Assembly (NCBI RefSeq): GCF_002149035.1
Contig: NZ_NGFP01000001.1
Location: forward strand, 23,321 to 68,830
Length of the DNA: 45,510 nucleotides
Reading direction: 5' to 3'
Origin: Streptosporangium minutum
GTDB lineage: Bacteria; Actinomycetota; Actinomycetes; Streptosporangiales; Streptosporangiaceae
Both the position numbers and the translations under genes were made by a program. The notes under the pieces were generated by a model. It was not told the DNA's origin, ran no database searches, and saw nothing but the letters and a program-made list of their open reading frames with translations. Position 1 is the first letter of the stretch. Each line of letters starts with the position of its first letter. Positions 24,767 through 32,228 of this stretch are shown piece after piece.

Positions 24767-25383
24767 ATTCGATCCCGTCGATCGACAAGGCCGACAGATA
24801 TGTGAGCCACCTCAGCCGGCTGGCGCAGAACGATCCCGGACGCCGTTCCGCTCTGCGCAGAGGGCTGGGGCGGCCGGTGGACGACCCCATGGTCCGCAAG
24901 GCCCACGCTGTCGTCGTCCCGTGGCTTCCGACGCGGCCGGGCCGGGCCGTCGAGAGCGCCTATTACTCGGTCGCGGCGTTGATCGCCGCCCAGCCCGTCG
25001 GGCGCCGGGGAGGGACGCCGGAGACCGAAGCCCTCGATCCTCCGGCGACGCCCGAGGGCGAGGAGAAGTCCAAACGGCCCACGACCAGCATCGGCGGAAC
25101 GCTGGGCTTGGCCGTACGGGACAACAAGCTCAACCCCGTCACGGTGGAGGCGCGCCTGCACCTGGTGTGCCGCCAGGACGTGACCGGCCTGCACCGGCAG
25201 TTGCCCGGCCTCGTCCGCCAGCTGGCCGCCAAGGAGCTCACACCGGACTGGGGCCGCCTCCTGGTGGATCTCAGCTGGTGGGAGCGGGGACGGGACCGGG
25301 TCGCCAAGGGGTGGCTGCAGGACTTCTACCGCGCGATGAACAACACGACCGAAGACAACGGCTCAGAGAGCGAGAACCAGTGA
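24763..25383 (+). CDS. cse2: Cse2/CasB, Cascade small subunit
   Basis: A 206-residue, mainly helical basic protein (GRRSALRRGLGRPVDDPMVR ... FYRAMNN) that stabilises the R-loop and non-target strand. The GTG start overlaps the cse1 stop. Somewhat longer than E. coli CasB (160) through a charged insertion near residue 90 and an acidic tail (TEDNGSESENQ). Confidence 0.93.
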   Translation: MNSIPSIDKADRYVSHLSRLAQNDPGRRSALRRGLGRPVDDPMVRKAHAVVVPWLPTRPGRAVESAYYSVAALIAAQPVGRRGGTPETEALDPPATPEGEEKSKRPTTSIGGTLGLAVRDNKLNPVTVEARLHLVCRQDVTGLHRQLPGLVRQLAAKELTPDWGRLLVDLSWWERGRDRVAKGWLQDFYRAMNNTTEDNGSESENQ

Positions 25384-26504
25384 CCACCACTCCCCGATAC
25401 CTTGACGTACACGTGCTCCAGACCGTGCCCTTCGCCAACCTCAATCGCGATGACCTGGGGTCGCCCAAGAGCCTGGTGTACGGCGGAGCCACCCGGACCA
25501 GGGTCTCCAGCCAGTGCTGGAAGCGTGTCGTCCGCCTGGACGTCGAGCGGGCCATCGGCGACCCGGCGGTGCGCACCCGGCGGGTCCCGGCCGAGGTCGC
25601 CGCCCGGCTCCAGGACCGTGGCTGGACCGAGGACGCGGCCCTGGCGGCGGGGGCGCAGATCGCCCTGTCCGCCAACAAGAAGGAGGGGCTCAAGCTGGAG
25701 GACAAGGGCGGCACGTCGGTCCTGCTGTACCTGCCCAAGGCGGCGCTCGACGCCCTGGGTGACCTGGCCGAGCAGCACCGCGAGGCGATCGAGCAGACCG
25801 TGGGCGTCAAGAAGCCCAAGTCGGTCCTGCCGGTCGAGGAGGTGGCAGCCGTGCTGTCGGAGCGCAACGGAGTCATCAATCTGTTCGGCCGGATGCTGGC
25901 CGAGCTGCCCGGCGCCGGGGTCGACGGTGTCGTCCAGGTGGCGCACGCGTTCACCACGCATGAGGTGGCGCCCGAGATCGACTTCTTCACAGCGGTTGAC
26001 GACTGCCTGCCCGAGGACGCGGTCGGCAGCGGCCACATGAACAGCGCCGAGTTCAGCGCCGGAGTGTTCTACCGATACGCCAGCCTCGACCTGAACGGCC
26101 TGTCGAAGAATCTCGACGGTGACGCCGCGATGGCGCGGGAGCTCACCGGCGAGTTCCTGCGGGCCTTCGTCTCCTCGCTGCCGACCGGCAAGCAGACCTC
26201 CTCGGCCGCGAACACACTTCCCGACCTGGTGCACGTCGTGGTCCGCAGTGACCGGCCGATCTCCTTCGCGGCGGCCTTCGAGGCGCCCGTCCGGCCGGAG
26301 CACGGGATCGCCGCCCCCTCCCGCCGGCAGCTGGCCCACCACGCCGGGCGCCTGGAGAAGTTGTGGGGCACCACTGGCGTCGTCCACCGGGGATACGCGT
26401 GCGTCGATGACAAGCCGCTGGACGGTCTGGGTGCGCCGGTGGACTCCTTCGCCGAGCTGATCGACGGCGCGGTGACCGCCGCCCACCGGGAGACCTCGGC
26501 ATGA
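25380..26504 (+). CDS. cas7: Cas7/Cse4/CasC, Cascade backbone
   Basis: A 374-residue RAMP-fold protein present as six copies along the crRNA. The family signature is clear: YLDVHVLQTVPFANLNRDD followed by PKSLVYGGATRTRVSSQCWK, and later HMNSAEFSAGVFYRYASLDL. The GTG start overlaps the cse2 stop (GTGA). Confidence 0.96.
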   Translation: MTTTPRYLDVHVLQTVPFANLNRDDLGSPKSLVYGGATRTRVSSQCWKRVVRLDVERAIGDPAVRTRRVPAEVAARLQDRGWTEDAALAAGAQIALSANKKEGLKLEDKGGTSVLLYLPKAALDALGDLAEQHREAIEQTVGVKKPKSVLPVEEVAAVLSERNGVINLFGRMLAELPGAGVDGVVQVAHAFTTHEVAPEIDFFTAVDDCLPEDAVGSGHMNSAEFSAGVFYRYASLDLNGLSKNLDGDAAMARELTGEFLRAFVSSLPTGKQTSSAANTLPDLVHVVVRSDRPISFAAAFEAPVRPEHGIAAPSRRQLAHHAGRLEKLWGTTGVVHRGYACVDDKPLDGLGAPVDSFAELIDGAVTAAHRETSA

Positions 26505-27238
26505 GCGGTCTGGTGCTGCGGCTGGCCGGCCCGCTGCAGTCATGGGGCGAGCACAGCGTCTTCACCCAGCGCGACAGTCTCCGCTTCCCCACCCGTTCCG
26601 GTCTCATCGGCTTGCTGGCCTCCGCCGAGGGGGTGAGCCGGGGCCGTTCTCTTGAGGCCTACGAGGCGCTGCGCTTCACCGTCCGCGTCGACCGGCCTGG
26701 CGTGCAGATGGTCGACTTTCACACCATCGGCGGCGGACTCCCCCGCGGGGTGCCGCGGCCGGACGGCACGCAGCGCTCGCGCGACACGGCGACGATGGTC
26801 ACCAGACGTCAGTACCTGTCGGACGCGGCGTTCACCGTCGCCGTCGAAGGCCCCGAGCAGCGCCTGGGCGAGCTCGCCGAGGCGCTGCGGCGGCCTCACT
26901 GGCAGCCATATCTGGGGCGGCGTTCCTGCCCGCCGGACCAGCCGCTGCTGCTGTGCCAGGTCGACGATCCCGTGGCTCATCTGGAGACGAAGACGCCGCT
27001 CACGCGTCGGCTCCGGGAGAAAGAGGAGCCCACGGCCGAGTTCGTCACCGAGGGCACCATGGACGCGGCCGACGCGGTTACCGAGCTAGCAGACGTGCCG
27101 GAGAGCTTCAACCGGCACGACCGGCGCTACCGCATCCGGACGGTCAGCATCACTACCCGGACGCTTCCCAGGGAACTATGCAAGTCCGGGGACGCCTTCT
27201 GGGACCACCTCACCGCCTATATCGAGGAGGAGTCGTGA
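26501..27238 (+). CDS. cas5: Cas5e/CasD, crRNA 5'-handle binding subunit
   Basis: A 245-residue RAMP protein. It begins MSGLVLRLAGPLQSWGEHSV and continues RFPTRSGLIGLLASAEGVSR, the classic Cas5e opening. It caps the Cascade backbone at the 5' handle. ATGA overlap with cas7; its stop overlaps the cas6 start. Confidence 0.96.
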   Translation: MSGLVLRLAGPLQSWGEHSVFTQRDSLRFPTRSGLIGLLASAEGVSRGRSLEAYEALRFTVRVDRPGVQMVDFHTIGGGLPRGVPRPDGTQRSRDTATMVTRRQYLSDAAFTVAVEGPEQRLGELAEALRRPHWQPYLGRRSCPPDQPLLLCQVDDPVAHLETKTPLTRRLREKEEPTAEFVTEGTMDAADAVTELADVPESFNRHDRRYRIRTVSITTRTLPRELCKSGDAFWDHLTAYIEEES

Positions 27239-27861
27239 CAGCCTGGCTGGTCCGGATCCTGCCCGATCTGCGGCGGCAAGACGTCAACAACGACCTCGCC
27301 GACCCCGACCGTCTCCACAAGCGGATGATGCTGCTGGTCCCCGACGAGATGGGCGAGGAGGCCAGAGCCCAGGCCGGTGTGCTGTTCCGGGTGGAGGACA
27401 CCCGGAACGGCCTGCAACTGCTGGTCCAGAGCAGCATGAAGCCGGACCTTTCCCGGCTGCCCGACGGCTATGGGGAGATCGCCCTACGCGAGCTGGACGG
27501 GCTGTTGTCACGGCTCACGATGGGCGTTTCAGTGCACTATCGCATCGACGCCAACCCCTCCAAGAGGCTGGGCAAGAACGCCGGCCCCAAAACGGGAAAG
27601 ATCCAGGCACTGCGAGGCGCCGCGGCTGAGGAGTGGTGGGTGGCCCGCGCCGCCGCCAACGGATTGGCCGTCTCCACCGTGTCCTCGCAGTCCCAGAAGG
27701 ACATCCGGGCGAAGGGCTCCGTCCGGCATGCCGTCGTCCGCTTCGACGGCAGCGCGGTGGTGACCGACCCGGAGGCCGTACGCATGGCTGTCCTCCAGGG
27801 CATCGGCCGCGGCAAGGCGTACGGTTGCGGGCTCCTCAGTCTCGCTCTGGCGCAACGGTGA
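27235..27861 (+). CDS. cas6e: Cas6e/Cse3, crRNA-processing endoribonuclease
   Basis: A 208-residue enzyme that cuts the repeat hairpin in pre-crRNA. The catalytic His is expected at His28 (DPDRLHKRMMLLVPD) and the C-terminal Gly-rich loop is GIGRGKAYGCGLLSLAL. GTG start overlapping cas5. The expected cut is at the base of the CCCCAC/GTGGGG hairpin, leaving an 8-nt 5' handle. Confidence 0.96.
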   Translation: MTAWLVRILPDLRRQDVNNDLADPDRLHKRMMLLVPDEMGEEARAQAGVLFRVEDTRNGLQLLVQSSMKPDLSRLPDGYGEIALRELDGLLSRLTMGVSVHYRIDANPSKRLGKNAGPKTGKIQALRGAAAEEWWVARAAANGLAVSTVSSQSQKDIRAKGSVRHAVVRFDGSAVVTDPEAVRMAVLQGIGRGKAYGCGLLSLALAQR

Positions 27862-28838
27862 CGAGCTCTGCCCGGCGTAAACTCGCCGCTCCCACGCTTG
27901 CGATGCTGCCCCGGATCTCGGACTCGCTGTCCTTTCTCTATGCCGAGGCGGTCCGGATCGTGCAGGACGACACAGGAGTCTGCGCCCAGGTCGAGTCCTC
28001 CCAGGGAACCGACCGCGTCTACATTCCGACCGCGGCCCTGGCGTGCATACTCCTCGGCCCTGGCACATCGATCACCCAGCCGGCCATGGCAACGATCGCC
28101 CGGCACGGCACCTCGCTCGTGTGCGTCGGGGCGGGCGGGGTGCGCAGCTACGCCGGAATCATGCCGGCCTCGTTGACCACCGCCTGGCTGGAGAAACAGG
28201 TGCGTGCCTGGGCCGATGACAAGAGCCGTTTGGAGGTGGCGGTCCGGATGTACGAGGCGCGCTTCGGCTCCGCCTCCGCACCGGCCGGAGTGTCTCTCGC
28301 CCAGCTCCGCGGAATGGAAGGACAGCGCGTCAAAGCGTTGTACCGACTACTCGCGACGAAGCACGGGATCAAGCGGTTCAGACGGAACTACGATCCGGAC
28401 GCCTGGGATGATCAGGATCCCGTCAACAAGGCGCTGTCGGGCGCCAACTCATGCATGTACGGCGTCGTCCACGCGGCAGTCCTGGCCCTCGGCTGTTCTC
28501 CGGCGCTGGGCTTCGTCCACAGCGGCACCCAGATGGCCTTCGTGTACGACGTCGCCGACATCTACAAGGCACGGATCACCATTCCGCTGGCCTTCTCGCT
28601 GCATGCCTCCGAAGACCCCGAGCGAGAAGCTCGCAGGCGCCTCCGCGAGGACTTCAGAGCGTTCAAGCTCATGCCGCAGATCGTCGCCGACATCCAGGCG
28701 CTGATCGACCCCAGCGGCGAGAGTCACTCTCCCATCGACCGGAACAGCGATCTCGTGCACCTGTGGGATCCCCAACTGGGTGCACTTCCGGCAGGTGTGA
28801 ACTACGGATCCGAGACCTTCGACCTTCCCTTGGAGTAG
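27858..28838 (+). CDS. cas1: Cas1 integrase (type I-E)
   Basis: A 326-residue spacer-integration enzyme. The catalytic residues are in place: Glu154 (RGMEGQRVK), His221 (ALGFVHSGTQ) and Asp231/Asp234 (VYDVADIYK). The NKALSGANSCMYGVVHAAVL stretch is diagnostic of I-E Cas1. GTG start overlapping cas6e. An intact active site suggests the system could still acquire spacers. Confidence 0.97.
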   Translation: MTSSARRKLAAPTLAMLPRISDSLSFLYAEAVRIVQDDTGVCAQVESSQGTDRVYIPTAALACILLGPGTSITQPAMATIARHGTSLVCVGAGGVRSYAGIMPASLTTAWLEKQVRAWADDKSRLEVAVRMYEARFGSASAPAGVSLAQLRGMEGQRVKALYRLLATKHGIKRFRRNYDPDAWDDQDPVNKALSGANSCMYGVVHAAVLALGCSPALGFVHSGTQMAFVYDVADIYKARITIPLAFSLHASEDPEREARRRLREDFRAFKLMPQIVADIQALIDPSGESHSPIDRNSDLVHLWDPQLGALPAGVNYGSETFDLPLE

Positions 28839-28841
28839 CCG

Positions 28842-29180
28842 ATGGCCTCGATGCTTGTCATCTCGACGACCGCGATCCCCGACCACGTCGGAGGAGCGTT
28901 GTCCCGTTGGTTGATCGAACCCTGCCCAGGACTTTTCGTCGGCACCGTGTCGGCCCGGGTCCGCGACGAGCTCTGGGCAGCGGTCAGCGCGAGTGTGGGA
29001 GACGGCCTGGCGGTCCTCATCCACCCGGCTGACACGGAGCAGGGATTCGCGATGCGCACAGCAGGGCAGCGCCGCCGCCATGTGATCGACTTCGACGGCC
29101 TACAGTTGATCAGGTTCGCCGCTGGCGAGTTGAACGACGCGTCCGGCTCGTTGAAAACTTCAAGTGCGATTGTGAAGTAG
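28842..29180 (+). CDS. cas2: Cas2e, with leader-encoded C-terminus
   Basis: A 112-residue CRISPR-associated Cas2 of the I-E type (SMLVISTTAIPDHVGGALSR, LFVGTVSARVRDELW, FDGLQLIRFA). It forms the Cas1-Cas2 complex that measures and inserts spacers. Longer than E. coli Cas2 (94): the last ten codons (from LKTSSAIVK to TAG at 29178-29180) are encoded by the conserved leader of array 2, which ends only 13 bp later at the first repeat. Confidence 0.95.
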   Translation: MASMLVISTTAIPDHVGGALSRWLIEPCPGLFVGTVSARVRDELWAAVSASVGDGLAVLIHPADTEQGFAMRTAGQRRRHVIDFDGLQLIRFAAGELNDASGSLKTSSAIVK

Positions 29181-29193
29181 CAGGTCAAGAAGT
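29151..29193 (+). promoter_or_regulatory. Leader of CRISPR array 2, overlapping cas2
   Basis: A 43-bp block matching leader 1 at 34 of 43 positions, including GAAAACTTCAAGTGC and a GAAGT ending at the first repeat. The first 30 bp lie within the cas2 coding sequence. Confidence 0.8.
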
Positions 29194-31052
29194 GTCCTCC
29201 CCACGCCCGTGGGGGTGAGCCGAGATCGCGGTCATCGTCCCGTTCCCCGACAACGTCCTCCCCACGCCCGTGGGGGTGAGCCGCGGCGGCGACCAGCTCG
29301 CGGTACTCCTCGGCAGTCCTCCCCACGCCCGTGGGGGTGAGCCGTCCCGCTCCATTCGATGACTAGGACAGTGGCGGTCCTCCCCACGCCCGTGGGGGTG
29401 AGCCGCTGTACGACTTCCTCTATTCTGAGACGTCGCGGTCCTCCCCACGCCCGTGGGGGTGAGCCGGACAGAGAGCCAACCCTTCATCTCCTCAAGCTGT
29501 CCTCCCCACGCCCGTGGGGGTGAGCCGGACACGAGGCGAAACAGCCGGAGCGTCACAGTGTCCTCCCCACGCCCGTGGGGGTGAGCCGGGCGCGCAGGCA
29601 GTCATCGCGGTGGCCCAGCTGTCCTCCCCACGCCCGTGGGGGTGAGCCGGTCCGCCGTCGAGTACGCCGGTTCGGGTCCGGGTCCTCCCCACGCCCGTGG
29701 GGGTGAGCCGCGCATAGCAGCCCGTTCATGAGGCTCAGGTCGGTCCTCCCCACGCCCGTGGGGGTGAGCCGGTCCCCGGCGAGGACTACAGCCACATCCC
29801 GGTGTCCTCCCCACGCACGTGGGGGTGAGCCGGCGGAACGTTCACCAACGGAACCGTTATCGGCGTCCTCCCCACGCACGTGGGGGTGAGCCGGCACTGA
29901 AGGAGCACGGCGCCCGCGCCGTCAAGTCCTCCCCACGCACGTGGGGGTGAGCCGTCCCGCAAGATCCTGACCCTGGCCGCCGTCGTGTCCTCCCCACGCA
30001 CGTGGGGGTGAGCCGGAACTCTCTGCGGACGCCGACCCGGTGACGGAGTCCTCCCCACGCACGTGGGGGTGAGCCGACCGCATGTAAACGCTGGTACATC
30101 GTAGAGAAGTCCTCCCCACGCACGTGGGGGTGAGCCGATCCACCGGAACCATCCGGCTCTGCGCATGCCGTCCTCCCCACGCACGTGGGGGTGAGCCGCC
30201 GCCCTACGAGCCGCACGGCCAGTGGCCGAAGTCCTCCCCACGCACGTGGGGGTGAGCCGGACACGTCCTCGCCCTGGTTCGCGTAGTAGCTGTCCTCCCC
30301 ACGCACGTGGGGGTGAGCCGGTGTTCATCGACTACTCCGACCCGGCCGGGGTGTCCTCCCTACGCACGTGGGGGTGAGCCGTCCACGGCACCTACGCAGG
30401 TATCGCGATCTACGTCCTCCCCACGCACGTGGGGGTGAGCCGAAGATGTCCAGGGGGATCATTGGGTGCATCCGGTCCTCCCCACGCACGTGGGGGTGAG
30501 CCGTTCGTGTTGTCGTCGATGTCGGGGTGTTCGCTGTCCTCCCCACGCACGTGGGGGTGAGCCGCGTGCTGAGCCACGTTGCTCGGCGCCTTTCGAGTCC
30601 TCCCCACGCACGTGGGGGTGAGCCGCACCTGCACACTTCAGGGGAACACATATACGCGTCCTCCCCACGCACGTGGGGGTGAGCCGTTCACCAGATGGCG
30701 ACTGACCACCGGACACCAGTCCTCCCCACGCACGTGGGGATGAGCCGCCGGATGTGGCCGAGGGGTTGATCGACTTCGTGTCCTCCCCACGCACGTGGGG
30801 GTGAGCCGAGGACCTTGGCGGGGTGGCCGAACATCTGCTTGTCCTCCCCACGCACGTGGGGGTGAGCCGCAGAGGCAGGGGACGGCGGGGCCGTCGATGC
30901 CGTCCTCCCCACGCGCGTGGGGGTGAGCCGGCTCGCGAGGACTGGACCGAAACAGTCCGGGCGTCCTCCCCGCGCACGTGGGGGTGAGCCGGTGAACGCG
31001 CGGCGGATCGTACGGACAGGCTCGTCCTCCCCACGCACGTGGGGGTGAACCG
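29194..31052 (+). CRISPR. Type I-E CRISPR array 2: 31 repeats, 30 spacers
   Basis: Same 29-nt repeat, 61-bp period and 32-nt spacers as array 1, transcribed rightward away from cas2. Repeats 1-10 carry the loop CACGCCCGTG of array 1; repeats 11-31 (from 29804) carry CACGCACGTG. Degenerate repeats cluster at the far end (for example GGGGATGAGCCG near 30740, CCCGCGCACG near 30966 and GTGAACCG in the last), marking it as the old end. Nothing is recognised from 31053 to 31173. Confidence 0.98.
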
Positions 31053-31173
31053 TCCCAGAGGCGCTCTCGTTGCGGTGGCCGCGCCTTCCCCGTCGCTGGG
31101 GGCACTTACAGCCCAGGCCATCTCATTCGATGTCCAGCCATGGAGCGTCTTGAGAGCCCAAGAGATGGGCGAA

Positions 31174-31197
31174 GGGTTCGAGTCCCCCCTCGGACAC
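31174..31197 (+). repeat. attR candidate: second copy of tRNA-Leu 3' end
   Basis: GGGTTCGAGTCCCCCC followed by TCGGACAC, 23 of 24 bases identical to 3262-3285. It is not part of an intact tRNA. It lies 121 bp after the last CRISPR repeat and marks the right end of the CRISPR-bearing element. Confidence 0.65.
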
Positions 31198-31290
31198 GTT
31201 CGATTCGCCCATGAGGTCCTGGTCAGACGTAGAGCTGACCAAGACTCTTCGTGTGCTGGGGTGGTAGGTCATCGGTGATGGTGAAGCCCT
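31175..31290 (-). pseudogene. Remnant C-terminus of a second serine integrase
   Basis: Read leftward this gives YHPSTRRVLVSSTSDQDLMG followed by ESNVSEGGLEP, matching the end of the intact integrase at 3226 (YHPGKRKVLVTSLSDQDPMG then YQFVSEGGLEP). Upstream the homology breaks off after a frameshift near 31268 (LQGFTIT in another frame) and no further integrase sequence is visible up to 31427. A hairpin at 31216-31245, one mismatch short of the terminator at 3304, lies inside it. It looks like the stump of a related element once integrated at the same tRNA-Leu site. Confidence 0.7.
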
Positions 31291-31427
31291 GCAGGATGTA
31301 GTCGTCGCCGTCCTCCTAGACGGTTGGCGAGTCACCGTCGGGGCTGTCGGGATCCTTGCCGAGGAACCGGAGTGCCATGAGCCCGGCATGGCGAGGAGTG
31401 CGAACCGATCTCCAAAGCCCAGCAGGG

Positions 31428-32228
31428 CTAGGCACCAGATCGGGGATCGTCCTCAAGAACTCGTCCGCGCAAAGCCTCCAGTTCCCGCCCCAGAGCGCCC
31501 GACCCGACGAGCATCAGGGCGTGTACCGCGCTCACCTCTCGGGCGGATGCCCATATGCTCGATCCGCGGGCCTGGAACGGGAGGACCTCGATCGAGTGGA
31601 CCCGGAAAGCGGCCGGGTCCAGGTATCGCATGCCCCCGGTCCCGCATAGGTAGGTCGTGGCGCCTGTCAGCCAGGCCAGGTCGGCCAGGCGTTGCGAACG
31701 TTCACCGGGTGCGAGCAGATCGCTGCTGTGCAGGATCTGCCCCCGCCACCCGACCTCCTCCAGCAGCAGGCGCGTGGACAGCTCCGTCACGTCCGCCAGT
31801 CGATCCGTGCTCTCGAACGCGGCGAGTACAGGTTCGAGCCCCCTCTTGAACGACGGCCAATAGGCACTGTGCCGGTAGTGGTCGGCGAGGAGCTGAACGA
31901 CACGGCGACGGCAGCGAATGGGATCGGCCAGACGCGCTCCGCGGATGGAGGTGGAGCGGCCGTATGGCAGACGGGTGGAAATGGAGAGCCACTGCGGCTG
32001 CCACGAGCCGTCGAGCGAGGCGAGGCGCGCGCGGTGCTGGTAGTCCCTGCGTGCGAACTGCACGTCGTCCAGGACGATCCAGTAGTCGGCGGCGAACAGT
32101 TTGGCCAGCGTCACCAGTCGAGGGAAGAGGTTGGGCTGGTGGATGGCGCACACCTCGCCGTACGGCAGGTCAGGGCGTAAGGAGCCTGCTGTCGAATCCG
32201 GCGCGGAGAAGAGCCTGGTAGGCGTCAT
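31428..32228 (-). CDS. WbqC-like family protein
   Basis: A 266-residue member of the WbqC family. Diagnostic stretches are CAIHQPNLFPRLVTLAKLFA, then WIVLDDVQFARRDYQHR and the C-terminal ELSTRLLLEEVGWRG with CGTGGMRYLDP. WbqC-type proteins occur in polysaccharide and natural-product loci, but the reaction is not established. The ATG has AGGAGG five bases upstream and overlaps the upstream regulator gene by 59 bp, so the two are translated together. Confidence 0.88.
   Translation of the reverse strand: MTPTRLFSAPDSTAGSLRPDLPYGEVCAIHQPNLFPRLVTLAKLFAADYWIVLDDVQFARRDYQHRARLASLDGSWQPQWLSISTRLPYGRSTSIRGARLADPIRCRRRVVQLLADHYRHSAYWPSFKRGLEPVLAAFESTDRLADVTELSTRLLLEEVGWRGQILHSSDLLAPGERSQRLADLAWLTGATTYLCGTGGMRYLDPAAFRVHSIEVLPFQARGSSIWASAREVSAVHALMLVGSGALGRELEALRGRVLEDDPRSGA

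Larger units (their letters stand above)
3262..31197. mobile_element. AICE-like integrative element carrying type I-E CRISPR-Cas
   Basis: About 28 kb bounded by a 24-bp direct repeat of the tRNA-Leu 3' end with one mismatch (3262-3285 and 31174-31197). The left part has int, rep-like, tra, Spd-like, Nudix, xis and GntR regulator genes, all leftward, which is the usual AICE gene content. The right part is a complete type I-E cas operon with two arrays. The boundaries are inferred from the repeat and from gene content. What is seen is the repeat; that the whole interval moves as one unit is inference, since the CRISPR part could have entered separately. Confidence 0.7.

Noticed and set aside
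28802-31121. Minus-strand repeat proteins across array 2
   Set aside because: Same cause as in array 1: translation of CRISPR repeats on the non-crRNA strand.
31123-31389. An 88-residue leftward gene ending at 31123
   Set aside because: It is integrase debris plus the attachment repeat, with no ribosome site; treated as a pseudogene and as the potential integrase tail of the excised circle.
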